Shown: positions 1-9,124 of the stretch, piece after piece
Numbering within the stretch: position 1 is the first letter of the stretch
How the letters are laid out: the number at the start of each line of letters is the position of its first letter
Source: Pseudoalteromonas phenolica
GTDB taxonomy: Bacteria > Pseudomonadota > Gammaproteobacteria > Enterobacterales > Alteromonadaceae
DNA length: 64,000 nucleotides
Assembly (NCBI RefSeq): GCF_005876835.1
Contig: NZ_PPSW01000024.1
Span: 62,001 to 126,000 of the forward strand
Direction: 5' to 3'
Notes under the pieces: generated by a model
What the model saw: only the letters and a program-made list of their open reading frames with translations
What the model was told of the DNA's origin: nothing
Databases searched by the model: none
Position numbers and translations under genes: made by a program

Positions 1-633
1 AGGTGCACCTTTAATGATATTCTTGCTTGAATCAATTACATGAGGGAATACAAACTTCGGTGCAATAATGCCCTTTTGTGCACGGATCTCTAAAGAGTCA
101 ATAAGTTGATCTAATACTTTAGTGACGCCATTTAAACGAGAGATATACGCTTTCGCATCTTCTACGCTAGTGATTTGGTGTTGGTTAATTAAAAATGCAG
201 GCACCATTGAGTGTGTACCAAACATTTGGTTAACCGGATAGTTATGGTAGCGCCATTTGAAATCAGCAATGCCATTTTCTAAGCTTTGTTGCATTAGGTC
301 ATAACTAACCAGAGTATTAGCATCAAGTTTGCTGCGGTCAATTGCAGTTAAACGAGCAAGATTCTTTTTCGTGATTTCAAGATCTTCAAGTGCGCGTGCT
401 TCACTGTCATCATCCCATTTATCATAGTCTTTTTTGATGCCCATGTAAGTTTGGTATACCGGGCTGCGCATAACGCCATCCATGAAGATTTCTTCGAAAA
501 GCGCATTGGCTTTTTCTACTTCACTTTGAACAACTTGAACTTGGGGTGCAGGAGCAGGTTTTTCAGCAGTTTGCTGACAACCAGCCAAAAATGCTGCGCT
601 GATTGCTGCAGCAATAATGGTGAGTTTACGCAT
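1..633 (-). CDS. DUF885 family lipoprotein (3' part outside window)
   Basis: The visible 211 codons are the N-terminal part of a secreted lipoprotein. It starts at the ATG complementary to 631-633, behind an AAAGGTAG ribosome site. The signal peptide ends in a lipobox (LAGC, Cys at about residue 19), followed by a Pro/Ala/Val-rich linker. The downstream sequence (FKWRYHNYPVNQMFG, then motifs around VFPHVI) resembles the N-terminal half of DUF885 proteins, which are membrane-anchored, predicted metal-dependent peptidase-like proteins. The catalytic part lies off the left edge, so activity cannot be judged. Family assignment is from recall of the sequence pattern. Confidence 0.75.
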   Translation of the reverse strand, partial: MRKLTIIAAAISAAFLAGCQQTAEKPAPAPQVQVVQSEVEKANALFEEIFMDGVMRSPVYQTYMGIKKDYDKWDDDSEARALEDLEITKKNLARLTAIDRSKLDANTLVSYDLMQQSLENGIADFKWRYHNYPVNQMFGTHSMVPAFLINQHQITSVEDAKAYISRLNGVTKVLDQLIDSLEIRAQKGIIAPKFVFPHVIDSSKNIIKGAP

Positions 634-712
634 TGTTATCTACCTTTGAGTTTTTTGTACGCTATGGATTATCCGAGCGAGTTTTTATTTTTATTAAAAC
701 AGCCGAAACCGT

Positions 713-1849
713 TTAAACAAATAATTCTAGCAGGTCATTTAAAAAACGGTGGCCTTTATTTGTAACCAACCATGAATGACCTAAATCTTCTATTAATCCT
801 TTATCAAGTGCTGTGCTAATTGCAGTCTCAATTTCGCTCAATAGTAGGCCTGAATAGTCAGTGAACTGTTGTTTATTGCACGGTTCACGCAGTCTAAATT
901 GGTTCATAAAGAATTCAAAAGGACGGTCTTCATTTTCAACTTGCCAGCTTTTATATAAATATGGCTTACTAAGATCCATATAACCACGAGGGTGTTTCAC
1001 TTTTACGGTGCGTAAAATAACACCTTGTTCAGGCTGAGTTATCTTACCGTGGGCGCCACAGCCTATGCCTAGGTAATCACCGAAGCGCCAATAATTTAAA
1101 TTGTGCTTACACTGGTAACCAGGCTTGGCATAACCTGAGATTTCGTAGTGCTCATAACCGGCTTCGGCCAGCAATTTTTGCCCTTGTTCTTGAATATCCC
1201 ATAATGTTTCATCTTCAGGGAGAACTGGAGGTTTAGAAGCAAACTGAGTGTTTGGTTCAATGGTCAATTGATACCAAGATAAGTGAGGAGGATTAAGCGC
1301 AATGACTTTTTGTAAATCACTTAACGCATCTTCAACACTTTGACCTGGCAGACCATGCATTAAATCCATATTAAAAGAATTTAAACCTGCAGTTTGTGCT
1401 TCTTTTGCTGCGTTTATGGCTTCATTTTCACCATGAATACGACCTAGGGATTTTAACTTGTCGGCTTGTAAGCTTTGCACACCAATTGAGATACGGTTAA
1501 TACCCGCTTCAACATAATGCTTAAACTTGTCTTTTTCTACTGTACCCGGGTTCGCTTCTAGGGTAACTTCAATATCATCTTCAAAGGGGATAAGCTTTTC
1601 TATTTCGGCTAATAACCATTGATAGGCCTTGCCCGATAACAAACTTGGTGTGCCGCCACCGACAAAAATACTGTGTAATTTGCGACCTTGCACTAAGTGC
1701 AAATCAGCCTGCAAGTCGTGGAGTAAGTGTTGAATATATTCTTGTTCAGGAATTTCACCCTTTTGACCGTGGCTGTTAAAGTCGCAGTAAGGGCATTTTT
1801 GCACGCACCAAGGTACGTGCACATATAAGCTTAGAGGAGGAAGTTGCAC
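713..1849 (-). CDS. hemW: Radical SAM heme chaperone HemW
   Basis: This 378-residue protein matches HemW, formerly annotated as oxygen-independent coproporphyrinogen oxidase. The N-terminus carries the radical-SAM cluster motif HVPWCVQKCPYCDF (C-x3-C-x2-C), then GGGTPSLL (SAM-binding glycine motif), an EANPGT strand and the GVQS segment. The HemN-type C-terminal domain follows. In characterised members the protein binds heme and [4Fe-4S]/SAM and delivers heme to respiratory proteins; it is not a CPO. It is the last gene of a minus-strand run (yggS, proC, yggT, DUF4426, rdgB, hemW) and starts only 2 nt after the rdgB stop, so it is almost certainly co-transcribed. Confidence 0.95.
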   Translation of the reverse strand: MQLPPLSLYVHVPWCVQKCPYCDFNSHGQKGEIPEQEYIQHLLHDLQADLHLVQGRKLHSIFVGGGTPSLLSGKAYQWLLAEIEKLIPFEDDIEVTLEANPGTVEKDKFKHYVEAGINRISIGVQSLQADKLKSLGRIHGENEAINAAKEAQTAGLNSFNMDLMHGLPGQSVEDALSDLQKVIALNPPHLSWYQLTIEPNTQFASKPPVLPEDETLWDIQEQGQKLLAEAGYEHYEISGYAKPGYQCKHNLNYWRFGDYLGIGCGAHGKITQPEQGVILRTVKVKHPRGYMDLSKPYLYKSWQVENEDRPFEFFMNQFRLREPCNKQQFTDYSGLLLSEIETAISTALDKGLIEDLGHSWLVTNKGHRFLNDLLELFV

Positions 1850-1851
1850 AA

Positions 1852-2439
1852 TTAGCCTTTTAATTTAGCAACGAGTTGCTTAAGCGCCTGACCACGATGG
1901 CTCAGGGCATTTTTTTGCTCCTTGGTTAACTGTGCAGACGTGCATCCTTCGCTTGCTACATAAAACACCGGATCATAACCAAAGCCTTCACGGCCTTGTT
2001 GATCTTCTGTGATGGTCCCTTCCCAGCTTGCTTGGCAAACGAGTGGTGTCGGGTCATTAGCATGACGCATATAAACTAACACACACCAGAAACGCGCTGA
2101 GCGCACTGTTTTACCTTGCATCTCAACCAGCAACTTGTCGATATTGTCTTGGTCATTTGCGTTTTCACCGGCGAAGCGTGCAGAGTAAACACCGGGTGCG
2201 CCGTTTAGAGCATCGACCTCAAGACCAGAGTCATCTGCGATCGCAGGCAAGCCAGTAATTTTTGCCGCATGACGCGCTTTAATAATGGCATTTTCGATGA
2301 AGGTAGTGCCCGTTTCTGGCACGTCAGGCACATTAAATTGGCTTTGCGGTAATACTTCAATGTTTAACTCATTAAGCATTGCGCCCAGCTCTTTCACTTT
2401 ACCTTGGTTGCCTGTGGCAAGAACGATTTGTTGACTCAT
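1852..2439 (-). CDS. rdgB: XTP/dITP diphosphatase (non-canonical purine NTP pyrophosphatase)
   Basis: This 195-residue protein has the HAM1/RdgB signature. It has an N-terminal [10 protein letters not shown] loop, the [10 protein letters not shown] metal/nucleotide site, [11 protein letters not shown], the EGFGYDPVF loop and a C-terminal [11 protein letters not shown] motif. The family hydrolyses XTP, dITP and ITP to monophosphates and so keeps deaminated purines out of DNA and RNA. The length equals that of E. coli RdgB within a few residues. It sits 2 nt upstream of hemW and 7 nt downstream of the DUF4426 gene, inside the yggS-hemW operon, as in many gammaproteobacteria. Confidence 0.97.
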   Translation of the reverse strand: MSQQIVLATGNQGKVKELGAMLNELNIEVLPQSQFNVPDVPETGTTFIENAIIKARHAAKITGLPAIADDSGLEVDALNGAPGVYSARFAGENANDQDNIDKLLVEMQGKTVRSARFWCVLVYMRHANDPTPLVCQASWEGTITEDQQGREGFGYDPVFYVASEGCTSAQLTKEQKNALSHRGQALKQLVAKLKG

Positions 2440-2446
2440 CAGTTAG

Positions 2447-2881
2447 TTAGTCCACGTAGAATTTTTGTTGAAAGTTTAAAACTTGAAAGTTGTTGCCTTG
2501 ATTAATGTTGATTTTAAAGCGATAAATCTCTTCATTGCGAAAATCAACTTGGGCAAGGTAATAGATGGCATCACCATCAACCACTTCTTTGAATTCCAGC
2601 ACTTGTTTAGTACCCAGCAGGTTTTTTGCTTCGCCAGTGAGTTTGGCTTTTTGAGCAGGTGTCCCTTCTTTATTGGCCAGTACAGAAATATTGATAATAC
2701 CTTTATAGTTACTGCGCTCTAAACCGTATGCTTTAGCAATACTTGGCTGAATAAAAGTTGAAGGAAAAGCAATGTAGTGTACTTGCCACGGACCAAGCTC
2801 TTTGTATTGCCCGCCTTGCACTGAATTTGCACAAGCCCAAAAGCTGCTTAATGTTATGAGTAAAGCAATGAAAATGCGCAT
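2447..2881 (-). CDS. DUF4426 periplasmic protein
   Basis: This 144-residue protein has a clear Sec signal peptide (cleavage near residue 18, after ACA), then a small beta-rich domain. Its residues (YKELGPWQVHYIAFPSTF, YGLERSNYKGIINISVL) match the DUF4426 family. Members regularly sit between yggT and rdgB in Vibrio, Pseudomonas and Alteromonadales, as here. No enzymatic residues are recognisable and the function is unknown. Spacing to its neighbours is 7 and 12 nt, so it belongs to the same transcript. Confidence 0.85.
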   Translation of the reverse strand: MRIFIALLITLSSFWACANSVQGGQYKELGPWQVHYIAFPSTFIQPSIAKAYGLERSNYKGIINISVLANKEGTPAQKAKLTGEAKNLLGTKQVLEFKEVVDGDAIYYLAQVDFRNEEIYRFKININQGNNFQVLNFQQKFYVD

Positions 2882-2893
2882 GAAAGCTCCTTA

Positions 2894-3427
2894 CTACCTA
2901 AACAGGTCCATAATCAATAGGTTTACGAATTGTAAGCCGATAAGTAAAACCAGAATCGACAAATCTAATCCACCAAGTGATGGAATAACTTTACGAATAG
3001 GGCGTAGCATTGGCTCAGTAAGTTGGTCAAATACCGCCGCAATAGGGTTATAGCCTTGTGCTACCCAACTTAAAATAGCTCTAATAATTAATACCCAGAA
3101 GACTAAATTGAATGCTTCTTTTACTACTGTGATCAAGCCATGAATAGCTGCACCTACAGGATCCCAAGCACCGGCAAACAGCACCATTAATAAAGAAATT
3201 TTTGCAAAGCCAACCAGTAGGGCAAGTACTAAAGAAGCGAGATCTAAGCCACCGACGCCAGGAATGATTTTGCGCAGAGGGTTTACTGCAAAAGAAGTGG
3301 CTTTAACGACAGTTTGGCTCAGTGGATTATAAAAATCAGCGCGAACCAGTTGCAGCCAAAAGCGCAGTAACACGACCATTAAAAATAGGTCGAATACAAT
3401 ACCAATTAAAAATTGCATAGCAGTCAT
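2894..3427 (-). CDS. yggT: YggT family integral membrane protein
   Basis: The 177-residue protein contains two copies of the YggT unit. Each has a hydrophobic helix, an FWLQLVRADFYNPLSQ-type or ILSWVAQGYNPIAAVFDQLTEP-type loop, and an RKxIPxxGGLDLSxLVLxL segment (residues about 50-65 and 145-160). YggT proteins are inner-membrane proteins linked to osmotic shock tolerance and, in plants and cyanobacteria, to cofactor attachment and membrane protein assembly; the bacterial role is poorly defined. It is the third gene of the yggS operon and follows proC by 9 nt. Confidence 0.92.
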   Translation of the reverse strand: MTAMQFLIGIVFDLFLMVVLLRFWLQLVRADFYNPLSQTVVKATSFAVNPLRKIIPGVGGLDLASLVLALLVGFAKISLLMVLFAGAWDPVGAAIHGLITVVKEAFNLVFWVLIIRAILSWVAQGYNPIAAVFDQLTEPMLRPIRKVIPSLGGLDLSILVLLIGLQFVNLLIMDLFR

Positions 3428-3436
3428 GGCTGCCTC

Positions 3437-4258
3437 CTAGATTTGTTGTTCCATTTCTTCAGCGCGAGCGATACAGGCGTCCATAGCGTCGGCAACGGTA
3501 GTTTGTAAGTTTTGTGATTTTAAGTATTCAACAGCCGCGTGGGTTGTGCCGCCTTTTGATGTCACGTTGGCGCGCAGTTGCTCAAGTGAAATGTCATCAT
3601 TGGCAAACGCCATTTCTGCTGCACCTAATGCAGTTTGTTGCACTAGTAATCGAGCTTGTTCATGACTAAACCCAAGATTTACAGCTTTTTCGGCAATTGA
3701 TTGCATAAATAAGAAGAAATACGCAGGAGAAGAACCCGTTACAGCAATGATGTCATTGATTTGCGACTCTTGCTCTAACCAAAGCGCAATGCCTGTTGCA
3801 CTGAACATGTCAGTGACAATGGCTTTTTCTTCATCGCTAATTTCATCGCTGAATAAGCCACTCACGCCTTTGCCCAGTAAGCTTGGTGTATTTGGCATAC
3901 AGCGTACCAGTTTTGCGTCAAACCCTAGCATTTCGCGCAAGCGTTTAACCGTAATGCCCGCTGCAACTGAGATGAATAGCTTGTTACTCATGTCTATGCC
4001 AGAGTCTTGGAATGTTTGACAAAGCTCAGCCATCATCTGTGGTTTAACGGAAAGCACGATAATGTCGGCTTGTTTTACTGCCGAAAGATTATCTGATGTG
4101 GCGTTCACACCTAAGTCAGCTTCAACTTTTGCTAGTTTTTCTGGATTACGGTTAGTAGCAATAATGCTGTTCGCATCGAAGCCACTTTTTACCATACCAC
4201 CGATGATGGCATAGCTCATGTTACCTGTTCCGATAAACGCGATGGTTTTATTTGACAT
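3437..4258 (-). CDS. proC: Pyrroline-5-carboxylate reductase
   Basis: The 273-residue enzyme catalyses the NAD(P)H-dependent last step of proline synthesis. Visible are the N-terminal dinucleotide-binding fold (AFIGTGNMSYAIIGG), the VLSVKPQ strand, the ISVAAGIT segment, the RCMPNTPSLLGKGVSG motif, and the C-terminal dimerisation region with VTGSSPAYFF and the TSKGGTTHAAV signature. Length is typical of the family. It lies directly after yggS (14-nt gap), the common arrangement in gammaproteobacteria. Confidence 0.97.
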   Translation of the reverse strand: MSNKTIAFIGTGNMSYAIIGGMVKSGFDANSIIATNRNPEKLAKVEADLGVNATSDNLSAVKQADIIVLSVKPQMMAELCQTFQDSGIDMSNKLFISVAAGITVKRLREMLGFDAKLVRCMPNTPSLLGKGVSGLFSDEISDEEKAIVTDMFSATGIALWLEQESQINDIIAVTGSSPAYFFLFMQSIAEKAVNLGFSHEQARLLVQQTALGAAEMAFANDDISLEQLRANVTSKGGTTHAAVEYLKSQNLQTTVADAMDACIARAEEMEQQI

Positions 4259-4272
4259 AGTTTGTGCTTACC

Positions 4273-4956
4273 TTATTGTCTTTTTCCAAAAATGTCGGTG
4301 CCAATACGCACCATGTTTGCCCCTGCAATGATGGCAGGCTCTAAGTCCTGGCTCATACCCATAGAAAGGGTATCTACTTGAGGATATTGGTGCTTTAGTT
4401 TATCAAAGCAAGCCCGCATTTGCTGAAAATATTGTAATTGTTTCTGCTCATCATCGGTTTTTTCGGTGATGGTCATTAAACCACGAAGGTTTAATTGACG
4501 TGCATCAGCTATAAATGCAGCCAATTCATCTAGCTCTGAAAGCTGACAACCCGACTTATTTTCGTCTTCACTGATATTTACTTGGATCAGAATATTTAAT
4601 GGCATGAGGTTGTTTGGACGTTGCTCGTTTAAGCGTTTTGCAATTTTTAAACGATCAACACTTTGCACCCAACTAAAGTACTCTGCAATATGGCGAGATT
4701 TATTTGATTGGATCGGGCCAATAAAGTGCCATTCAATGTCTTTTTTATCTTTTAAGTGTTGAATCTTATCAACGGCTTCTTGTACGTAAGACTCGCCAAA
4801 TTGACGTTGCCCTGCGTCATAGGCCTCTTCAATGAGGTCAATTGGTTTGGTTTTAGACACGGCAAGTAATTGCACTGTATCGGAAAATGGACTGTTTTGT
4901 TCTGCTTTTATCACGCGATCGTAGGCGCAGCTCAGACGTTCTGCTATTGTAACCAT
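4273..4956 (-). CDS. yggS: PLP homeostasis protein, YggS/PipY family
   Basis: The 227-residue protein is a single-domain PLP-binding TIM-barrel protein of the alanine-racemase N-terminal fold. It shows AVSKTKP (the PLP Schiff-base lysine), FGESYVQEA, EWHFIGPIQSNK, the Asn-rich IQVNISEDENKSGC motif, and the C-terminal LSMGMSQDLEPAIIAGANMVRIGT phosphate-binding region. Family members balance PLP and amino/keto-acid pools rather than acting as racemases. It heads the minus-strand operon and is separated from divergent pilT by only 30 nt, so the two promoters must overlap. Confidence 0.95.
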   Translation of the reverse strand: MVTIAERLSCAYDRVIKAEQNSPFSDTVQLLAVSKTKPIDLIEEAYDAGQRQFGESYVQEAVDKIQHLKDKKDIEWHFIGPIQSNKSRHIAEYFSWVQSVDRLKIAKRLNEQRPNNLMPLNILIQVNISEDENKSGCQLSELDELAAFIADARQLNLRGLMTITEKTDDEQKQLQYFQQMRACFDKLKHQYPQVDTLSMGMSQDLEPAIIAGANMVRIGTDIFGKRQ

Positions 4957-4986
4957 ATTATATTTCAGCTCGTTTTGGAGTCATAC

Positions 4987-6033
4987 ATGGATATTACTGA
5001 ATTATTGGCCTTTAGTGTTCAACATAAAGCCTCGGATTTACATTTATCATCGGGTGTTTCGCCGATGATCCGGGTCGACGGCGATGTACGTCGTGTAAAT
5101 ATTCCCGCGTTAGAATCGAAAGACGTAAATAGCCTTGTTTACGATATTATGAATGATAACCAGCGAAAGGACTATGAGCAAAATTTAGAGGTGGACTTTT
5201 CATTCGAAGTGCCTAATTTAGCGCGTTTTCGTGTAAATGCATTCAATACGAGCCGTGGCCCAGCGGCTGTGTTCCGTACTATTCCGTCAACAGTGCTTTC
5301 ACTTGAAGAGTTAGGTGCACCAGATATTTTTAAAGATATCTCGGATAAACCGCGAGGCTTGGTACTGGTTACCGGTCCTACCGGTTCTGGTAAATCAACC
5401 ACCTTAGCCGCTATGGTTGATTACATAAATAATAATAAACACCACCACATCTTGACCATCGAAGATCCTATTGAATTTGTGCATCAAAATAAATTAAGCC
5501 TAATTAACCAACGTGAAGTTCATCGAGATACCCATAGTTTTAAAGCGGCACTTCGTTCAGCGCTGCGTGAAGATCCTGATGTCATCCTAGTGGGTGAATT
5601 ACGAGATTTAGAAACTATTCGCCTCGCCATGACCGCAGCTGAAACAGGCCATTTAGTGTTTGGTACTTTGCACACCACATCTGCACCAAAAACCATTGAC
5701 CGTATAATTGATGTTTTCCCTGGTGAAGAAAAAGACATGGTGCGCTCAATGCTGTCAGAATCACTGCAAGCGGTTATTTCACAAACACTGGTTAAAAAGG
5801 TAGGGGGAGGCCGTGTGGCTGCACACGAAATCATGCTTGGCATTCCTGCAATCCGTAACCTAATCCGTGAAGATAAAATTGCGCAAATGTACTCTGCTAT
5901 TCAAACCGGTGCTATGCATGGCATGCAAACTATGGATCAATGTTTAAAGAACTTGGTTAACCGCGGCCTTATCACAGCGCAAGATGCACAAACAAAAGCA
6001 CATGATAAAGCGCAATTTGGTCCAAATATGTAA
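4987..6033 (+). CDS. pilT: Type IV pilus retraction ATPase PilT
   Basis: The 348-residue hexameric ATPase powers pilus retraction and twitching. The start at 4987 (MDITELLAFSVQHKASDLHLSSG) is chosen because it matches the conserved PilT N-terminus; an upstream in-frame extension overlaps yggS and has no family similarity. Motifs in order are Walker A GPTGSGKST, the Asp box around TIEDPIEF, Walker B ILVGELRDLETI, the His box GHLVFGTLHT, and the retraction-specific AIRNLIRE motif near residue 285. It is followed by pilU after 12 nt and is divergent from yggS. Confidence 0.98.
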   Translation: MDITELLAFSVQHKASDLHLSSGVSPMIRVDGDVRRVNIPALESKDVNSLVYDIMNDNQRKDYEQNLEVDFSFEVPNLARFRVNAFNTSRGPAAVFRTIPSTVLSLEELGAPDIFKDISDKPRGLVLVTGPTGSGKSTTLAAMVDYINNNKHHHILTIEDPIEFVHQNKLSLINQREVHRDTHSFKAALRSALREDPDVILVGELRDLETIRLAMTAAETGHLVFGTLHTTSAPKTIDRIIDVFPGEEKDMVRSMLSESLQAVISQTLVKKVGGGRVAAHEIMLGIPAIRNLIREDKIAQMYSAIQTGAMHGMQTMDQCLKNLVNRGLITAQDAQTKAHDKAQFGPNM

Positions 6034-6045
6034 GGGGAGGAAATC

Positions 6046-7164
6046 ATGTTATTGAATCAATTCTTACAAGCGATGGTAGACCGACAAGCATCAGATTTAT
6101 TTGTTTCTGCGGGTCTAGCTGTGAGTGCCAAAATTGATGGTGAATTAACGCCTTTAAGTGAGGAACGTTTAACACCTGAAGCCTCTCTTGAGCTTGTTGA
6201 GTCTGCAATGAATGATAGGCAAAAAGAAGAGTTTTATCGCGAAAAAGAATGTAATTTTGCGATTGCTACCGATGAAGGGCGTTTCCGTGTTTCTGCATTT
6301 TGGCAAAGAGATTGTGCGGGCATGGTACTGCGTCGCATTGTAACGCAAATTCCTGATGTGAATGATTTGGGCTTACCTTCAGTACTGACTGATGTGATCA
6401 TGTCAAAGCGTGGCCTGGTGTTATTCGTTGGTGGCACGGGTACAGGTAAATCAACATCACTGGCTGCACTACTTGGTTATCGCAACCGTAATCAGCGTGG
6501 TCATATTCTTACAATCGAAGATCCAATTGAATTTGTGCATGAGCACAAAAAGAGCATTATCACACAGCGTGAAGTAGGGATTGATACCGAGAGCTTTGAA
6601 GCGGCGCTAAAGAGCTCGTTGCGACAAGCCCCTGATGTCATTTTGATTGGTGAAATCCGCTCTCAAGAAACCATGGAATACGCGCTCAGCTTTGCTGAAA
6701 CTGGTCATTTATGTGTGGCAACACTGCACGCAAATAACGCTAACCAAGCGATTGACCGTATTATGCACCTGGTTCCGAAAGAGAAACATGATAAACTCAA
6801 GTATGACCTAGCATTGAACTTACGTGCAATAGTCGCTCAGCAACTCGTGCCTTCAGCGAAAGGTGAAGGGCGAGAAGCAGCCATTGAGATTTTACTTAAC
6901 TCGCCAATGGTTGCTGAGCTTGTCAAAAAGGGTGACATAGGTTCAATTAAAGAAACCATGGCGAAGTCAAAAGAGATGGGTATGCAGACCTTTGATCAGG
7001 CATTGTTTGAACTCTATAAACAACGTCGTATTAATTATGCCGATGCACTTCACTACGCAGACTCGCCAAATGATCTACGCTTAATGATAAAGCTGCAGAA
7101 TAATGAGCAGCAAGGCGCAGGTTTCCTACAAGGTGTGACTGTTGATGGGTTGGACTCAAAATAA
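6046..7164 (+). CDS. pilU: Type IV pilus PilT paralogue / accessory retraction ATPase PilU
   Basis: The 372-residue protein is a second PilT-family ATPase with Walker A VGGTGTGKST, a TIEDPIEFVHEHKKS Asp box, Walker B LIGEIRSQETM and a GHLCVATLHANNA His box. It is preceded by a strong GGGGAGG ribosome site 12 nt after pilT. In characterised species PilU works with PilT as an accessory motor that raises retraction force. The C-terminal segment is longer than in PilT and ends in a Gly/Gln-rich stretch. Its last 20 nt overlap the start of the next gene. Confidence 0.96.
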   Translation: MLLNQFLQAMVDRQASDLFVSAGLAVSAKIDGELTPLSEERLTPEASLELVESAMNDRQKEEFYREKECNFAIATDEGRFRVSAFWQRDCAGMVLRRIVTQIPDVNDLGLPSVLTDVIMSKRGLVLFVGGTGTGKSTSLAALLGYRNRNQRGHILTIEDPIEFVHEHKKSIITQREVGIDTESFEAALKSSLRQAPDVILIGEIRSQETMEYALSFAETGHLCVATLHANNANQAIDRIMHLVPKEKHDKLKYDLALNLRAIVAQQLVPSAKGEGREAAIEILLNSPMVAELVKKGDIGSIKETMAKSKEMGMQTFDQALFELYKQRRINYADALHYADSPNDLRLMIKLQNNEQQGAGFLQGVTVDGLDSK

Positions 7165-8047
7165 TAAGTATTTAAGAAGTTTATATTTTGTACTGCCTAT
7201 GTTGGCTGTGTTGTTTAGTCACACAGTCAACGCATTAGGTATAAACAAAATACAGATATACGTAAGAGATGATGTGTATATCGATTACAAACGATTCCTA
7301 AACGGTCGTAACGTCTCAGAGATCACTGACTTTTCTGGTGAGTATATACGTCGAGACGTTGTTGATATGATTTTAGCGCAACAAGCACTCGTGTTAGGTG
7401 GTTTTACAAAAGAGTTCGAATATCAAACTGGGAACGTCAACTTTAGAAATACCAAGCTGCTTGAACAAGGTAAACTGCTACTGAGCATGGACAGTTACTG
7501 GTTAGAAGATGCCAAAGCAATGTCTGACTCTGTGTATGTCAGTAAAGCGCTCATCAAACGAGGTGAGTACTATGCAGGGGTATTCTATTCACCAAATAAT
7601 AAAAAAATGCAGCAGCTTCAGAGTTATAAGCAACTGATAAACTACACCTCAGTAAGTACACCACGCTGGCGTACCGATTGGGAAACCTTACATAACCTGC
7701 CATTAAATAAGCTATTTGTTGAACATGAATGGGTGTCTCAAGCGCGCATGGTGAGCATGATGTGGGCTGACTTTATGTTAATGCCACTAATGCCGAGTCT
7801 TAAAAATGAATTTAATTTAGAAGGCATAAAATTAGTCGCTCACCCAAGTTTAGTAATGCTTTTAGATGGTAGTCGACACTTGGTTGTATCGAAAGCACAC
7901 CCATATGGTACAGAAGCTTTTAAAGCGCTACAAAAAGGGTTAAAGGTATTAAGAGAGCGTGGCATGATCATAAAAGCCTACACGCAAGCAGGCTTTATTC
8001 CTGATCTGTCAAAGTATGAAGTTTTAAACGAGTTACCCCCTAGGTAA
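7145..8047 (+). CDS. Secreted protein overlapping pilU, periplasmic-binding-protein-like
   Basis: This protein of about 300 residues has an N-terminal hydrophobic signal (LYFVLPMLAVLFSHTVNALG). I place the start at ATG 7145, behind AAGGTG (7130-7135), rather than at the TTG three bases earlier. It overlaps the pilU end by 20 nt, suggesting translational coupling. The body resembles the two-lobed fold of type-2 periplasmic solute-binding proteins (a DSYWLEDA strand, a YTSVSTPRWRTDWETL loop, a C-terminal GLKVLRERGMI helix), but no amino-acid-binding signature is seen. The function is unknown. The link to pilus retraction is inferred only from position. Confidence 0.75.
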   Translation: MGWTQNNKYLRSLYFVLPMLAVLFSHTVNALGINKIQIYVRDDVYIDYKRFLNGRNVSEITDFSGEYIRRDVVDMILAQQALVLGGFTKEFEYQTGNVNFRNTKLLEQGKLLLSMDSYWLEDAKAMSDSVYVSKALIKRGEYYAGVFYSPNNKKMQQLQSYKQLINYTSVSTPRWRTDWETLHNLPLNKLFVEHEWVSQARMVSMMWADFMLMPLMPSLKNEFNLEGIKLVAHPSLVMLLDGSRHLVVSKAHPYGTEAFKALQKGLKVLRERGMIIKAYTQAGFIPDLSKYEVLNELPPR

Positions 8048-8050
8048 ACA

Positions 8051-8500
8051 TTAATCCCATAGTGATTCAAAAAAACTTTCTAAAATGATAACCGCAGACA
8101 TACCGTCAACGTTACTCTTGCCTAAGTTTCGATAGCCACCTTGCTCAAACAAACGCGCTTTTGCGTCAGTGGTGGTCAATCGTTCATCTTGGGTTTCAAC
8201 TTGTAATTTAAAGTTGTTGTGCAGGCGATTAGCAAACTTCTTTGCTTGGAACGTCACTTGTTGATTCGTGCCATCCATATTGAGCGGTAACCCAACGACT
8301 AATAAATCCGGCTTCCAGTCGTCGATGTGTGTAGCAATTTCATCCCAATTAGGAATGCCATCTCGCGCTTTGACGGCGCCAACACTATTGGCTGTGCCGG
8401 TGATCTCTTGACCAACAGCAATACCGATACTTTTGGTACCAAAATCAAAGCCCATGACCGTTCTTTGGCCTATGGGCGTTTTTTCTTTTTTATTTGTCAT
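8051..8500 (-). CDS. ruvX: Putative pre-16S rRNA nuclease / Holliday junction resolvase-like YqgF
   Basis: The 149-residue RNase H-fold protein has the family motifs [14 protein letters not shown] (first catalytic Asp), [13 protein letters not shown] and DERLTTTDA, plus a late [12 protein letters not shown] acidic helix. YqgF/RuvX trims the 5' end of pre-16S rRNA in E. coli; it was first predicted as a Holliday junction resolvase. It is the last gene of rsmE-gshB-yqgE-ruvX, 15 nt after yqgE. Its stop faces the convergent upstream gene with only 3 nt between them. Confidence 0.95.
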   Translation of the reverse strand: MTNKKEKTPIGQRTVMGFDFGTKSIGIAVGQEITGTANSVGAVKARDGIPNWDEIATHIDDWKPDLLVVGLPLNMDGTNQQVTFQAKKFANRLHNNFKLQVETQDERLTTTDAKARLFEQGGYRNLGKSNVDGMSAVIILESFFESLWD

Positions 8501-8515
8501 TAACTTTATTCTTTA

Positions 8516-9076
8516 TTAAGCATGGCCTGCGATAGTCGCTAATTTCGACACATCGAAGCCAAGCATCTCTACAGCTTTTTGCCAGCGTAGCTCTACGGGG
8601 GTGTTAAAAATGATTGCAGGGTCAGCTTTAATTACTAACCAGCTATTTTCTGACAGCTCACGTTCTAGTTGGCCTTGTTCCCAACCTGCATAGCCAAGCG
8701 TAATAATAAATTCACTGGGGCTGTCATCATAAGTCAGACTTGCGAGTACATCTTTAGATGTGGTTATCATGATCTCTGAGCTCAGCTCCTGACTTGATGA
8801 GTAGCCATATTTTGGCGTATGAAGGACAAAGCCTCTGTCGGTATGCACAGGACCACCGGCAAAGACATGGCGTTTAGCCGCTTCACTCATCTTGTTATTT
8901 TCGATATCAATTTTATCGAGTAGTTCACCGACAGTCACATTGACAGGGTGGTTAATCACCAGTCCCATTGCTCCTTCTTCATTATGCTCACAAATATACG
9001 TCACACTTTGTTTGAAGTGGGGGTCTTGCAAACTCGGCATTGCGATTAAGAAATGATTTTCTAATGATGATTGCAT
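8516..9076 (-). CDS. YqgE/AlgH family protein
   Basis: This 186-residue protein has the UPF0301 pattern. It has an N-terminal FLIAMPSLQDPHF followed by YICEHNEEGAMGLVINHP, a central GGPVHTDRGFVLH and a C-terminal GYAGWEQGQLERELSENSWL. Crystal structures exist for the family but there is no agreed activity; AlgH was named for an alginate regulation phenotype in Pseudomonas. It is nearly always next to ruvX, as here. Confidence 0.95.
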   Translation of the reverse strand: MQSSLENHFLIAMPSLQDPHFKQSVTYICEHNEEGAMGLVINHPVNVTVGELLDKIDIENNKMSEAAKRHVFAGGPVHTDRGFVLHTPKYGYSSSQELSSEIMITTSKDVLASLTYDDSPSEFIITLGYAGWEQGQLERELSENSWLVIKADPAIIFNTPVELRWQKAVEMLGFDVSKLATIAGHA

Positions 9077-9124
9077 ATTGATGGCCTTAGATCAGAAGAT
9101 GGGGCGTATGTTACCCCATTTTGT

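Noticed and set aside
4870..4986. N-terminal extension of pilT
   Set aside because: The extension overlaps yggS and does not match PilT; the conserved N-terminus begins at 4987.
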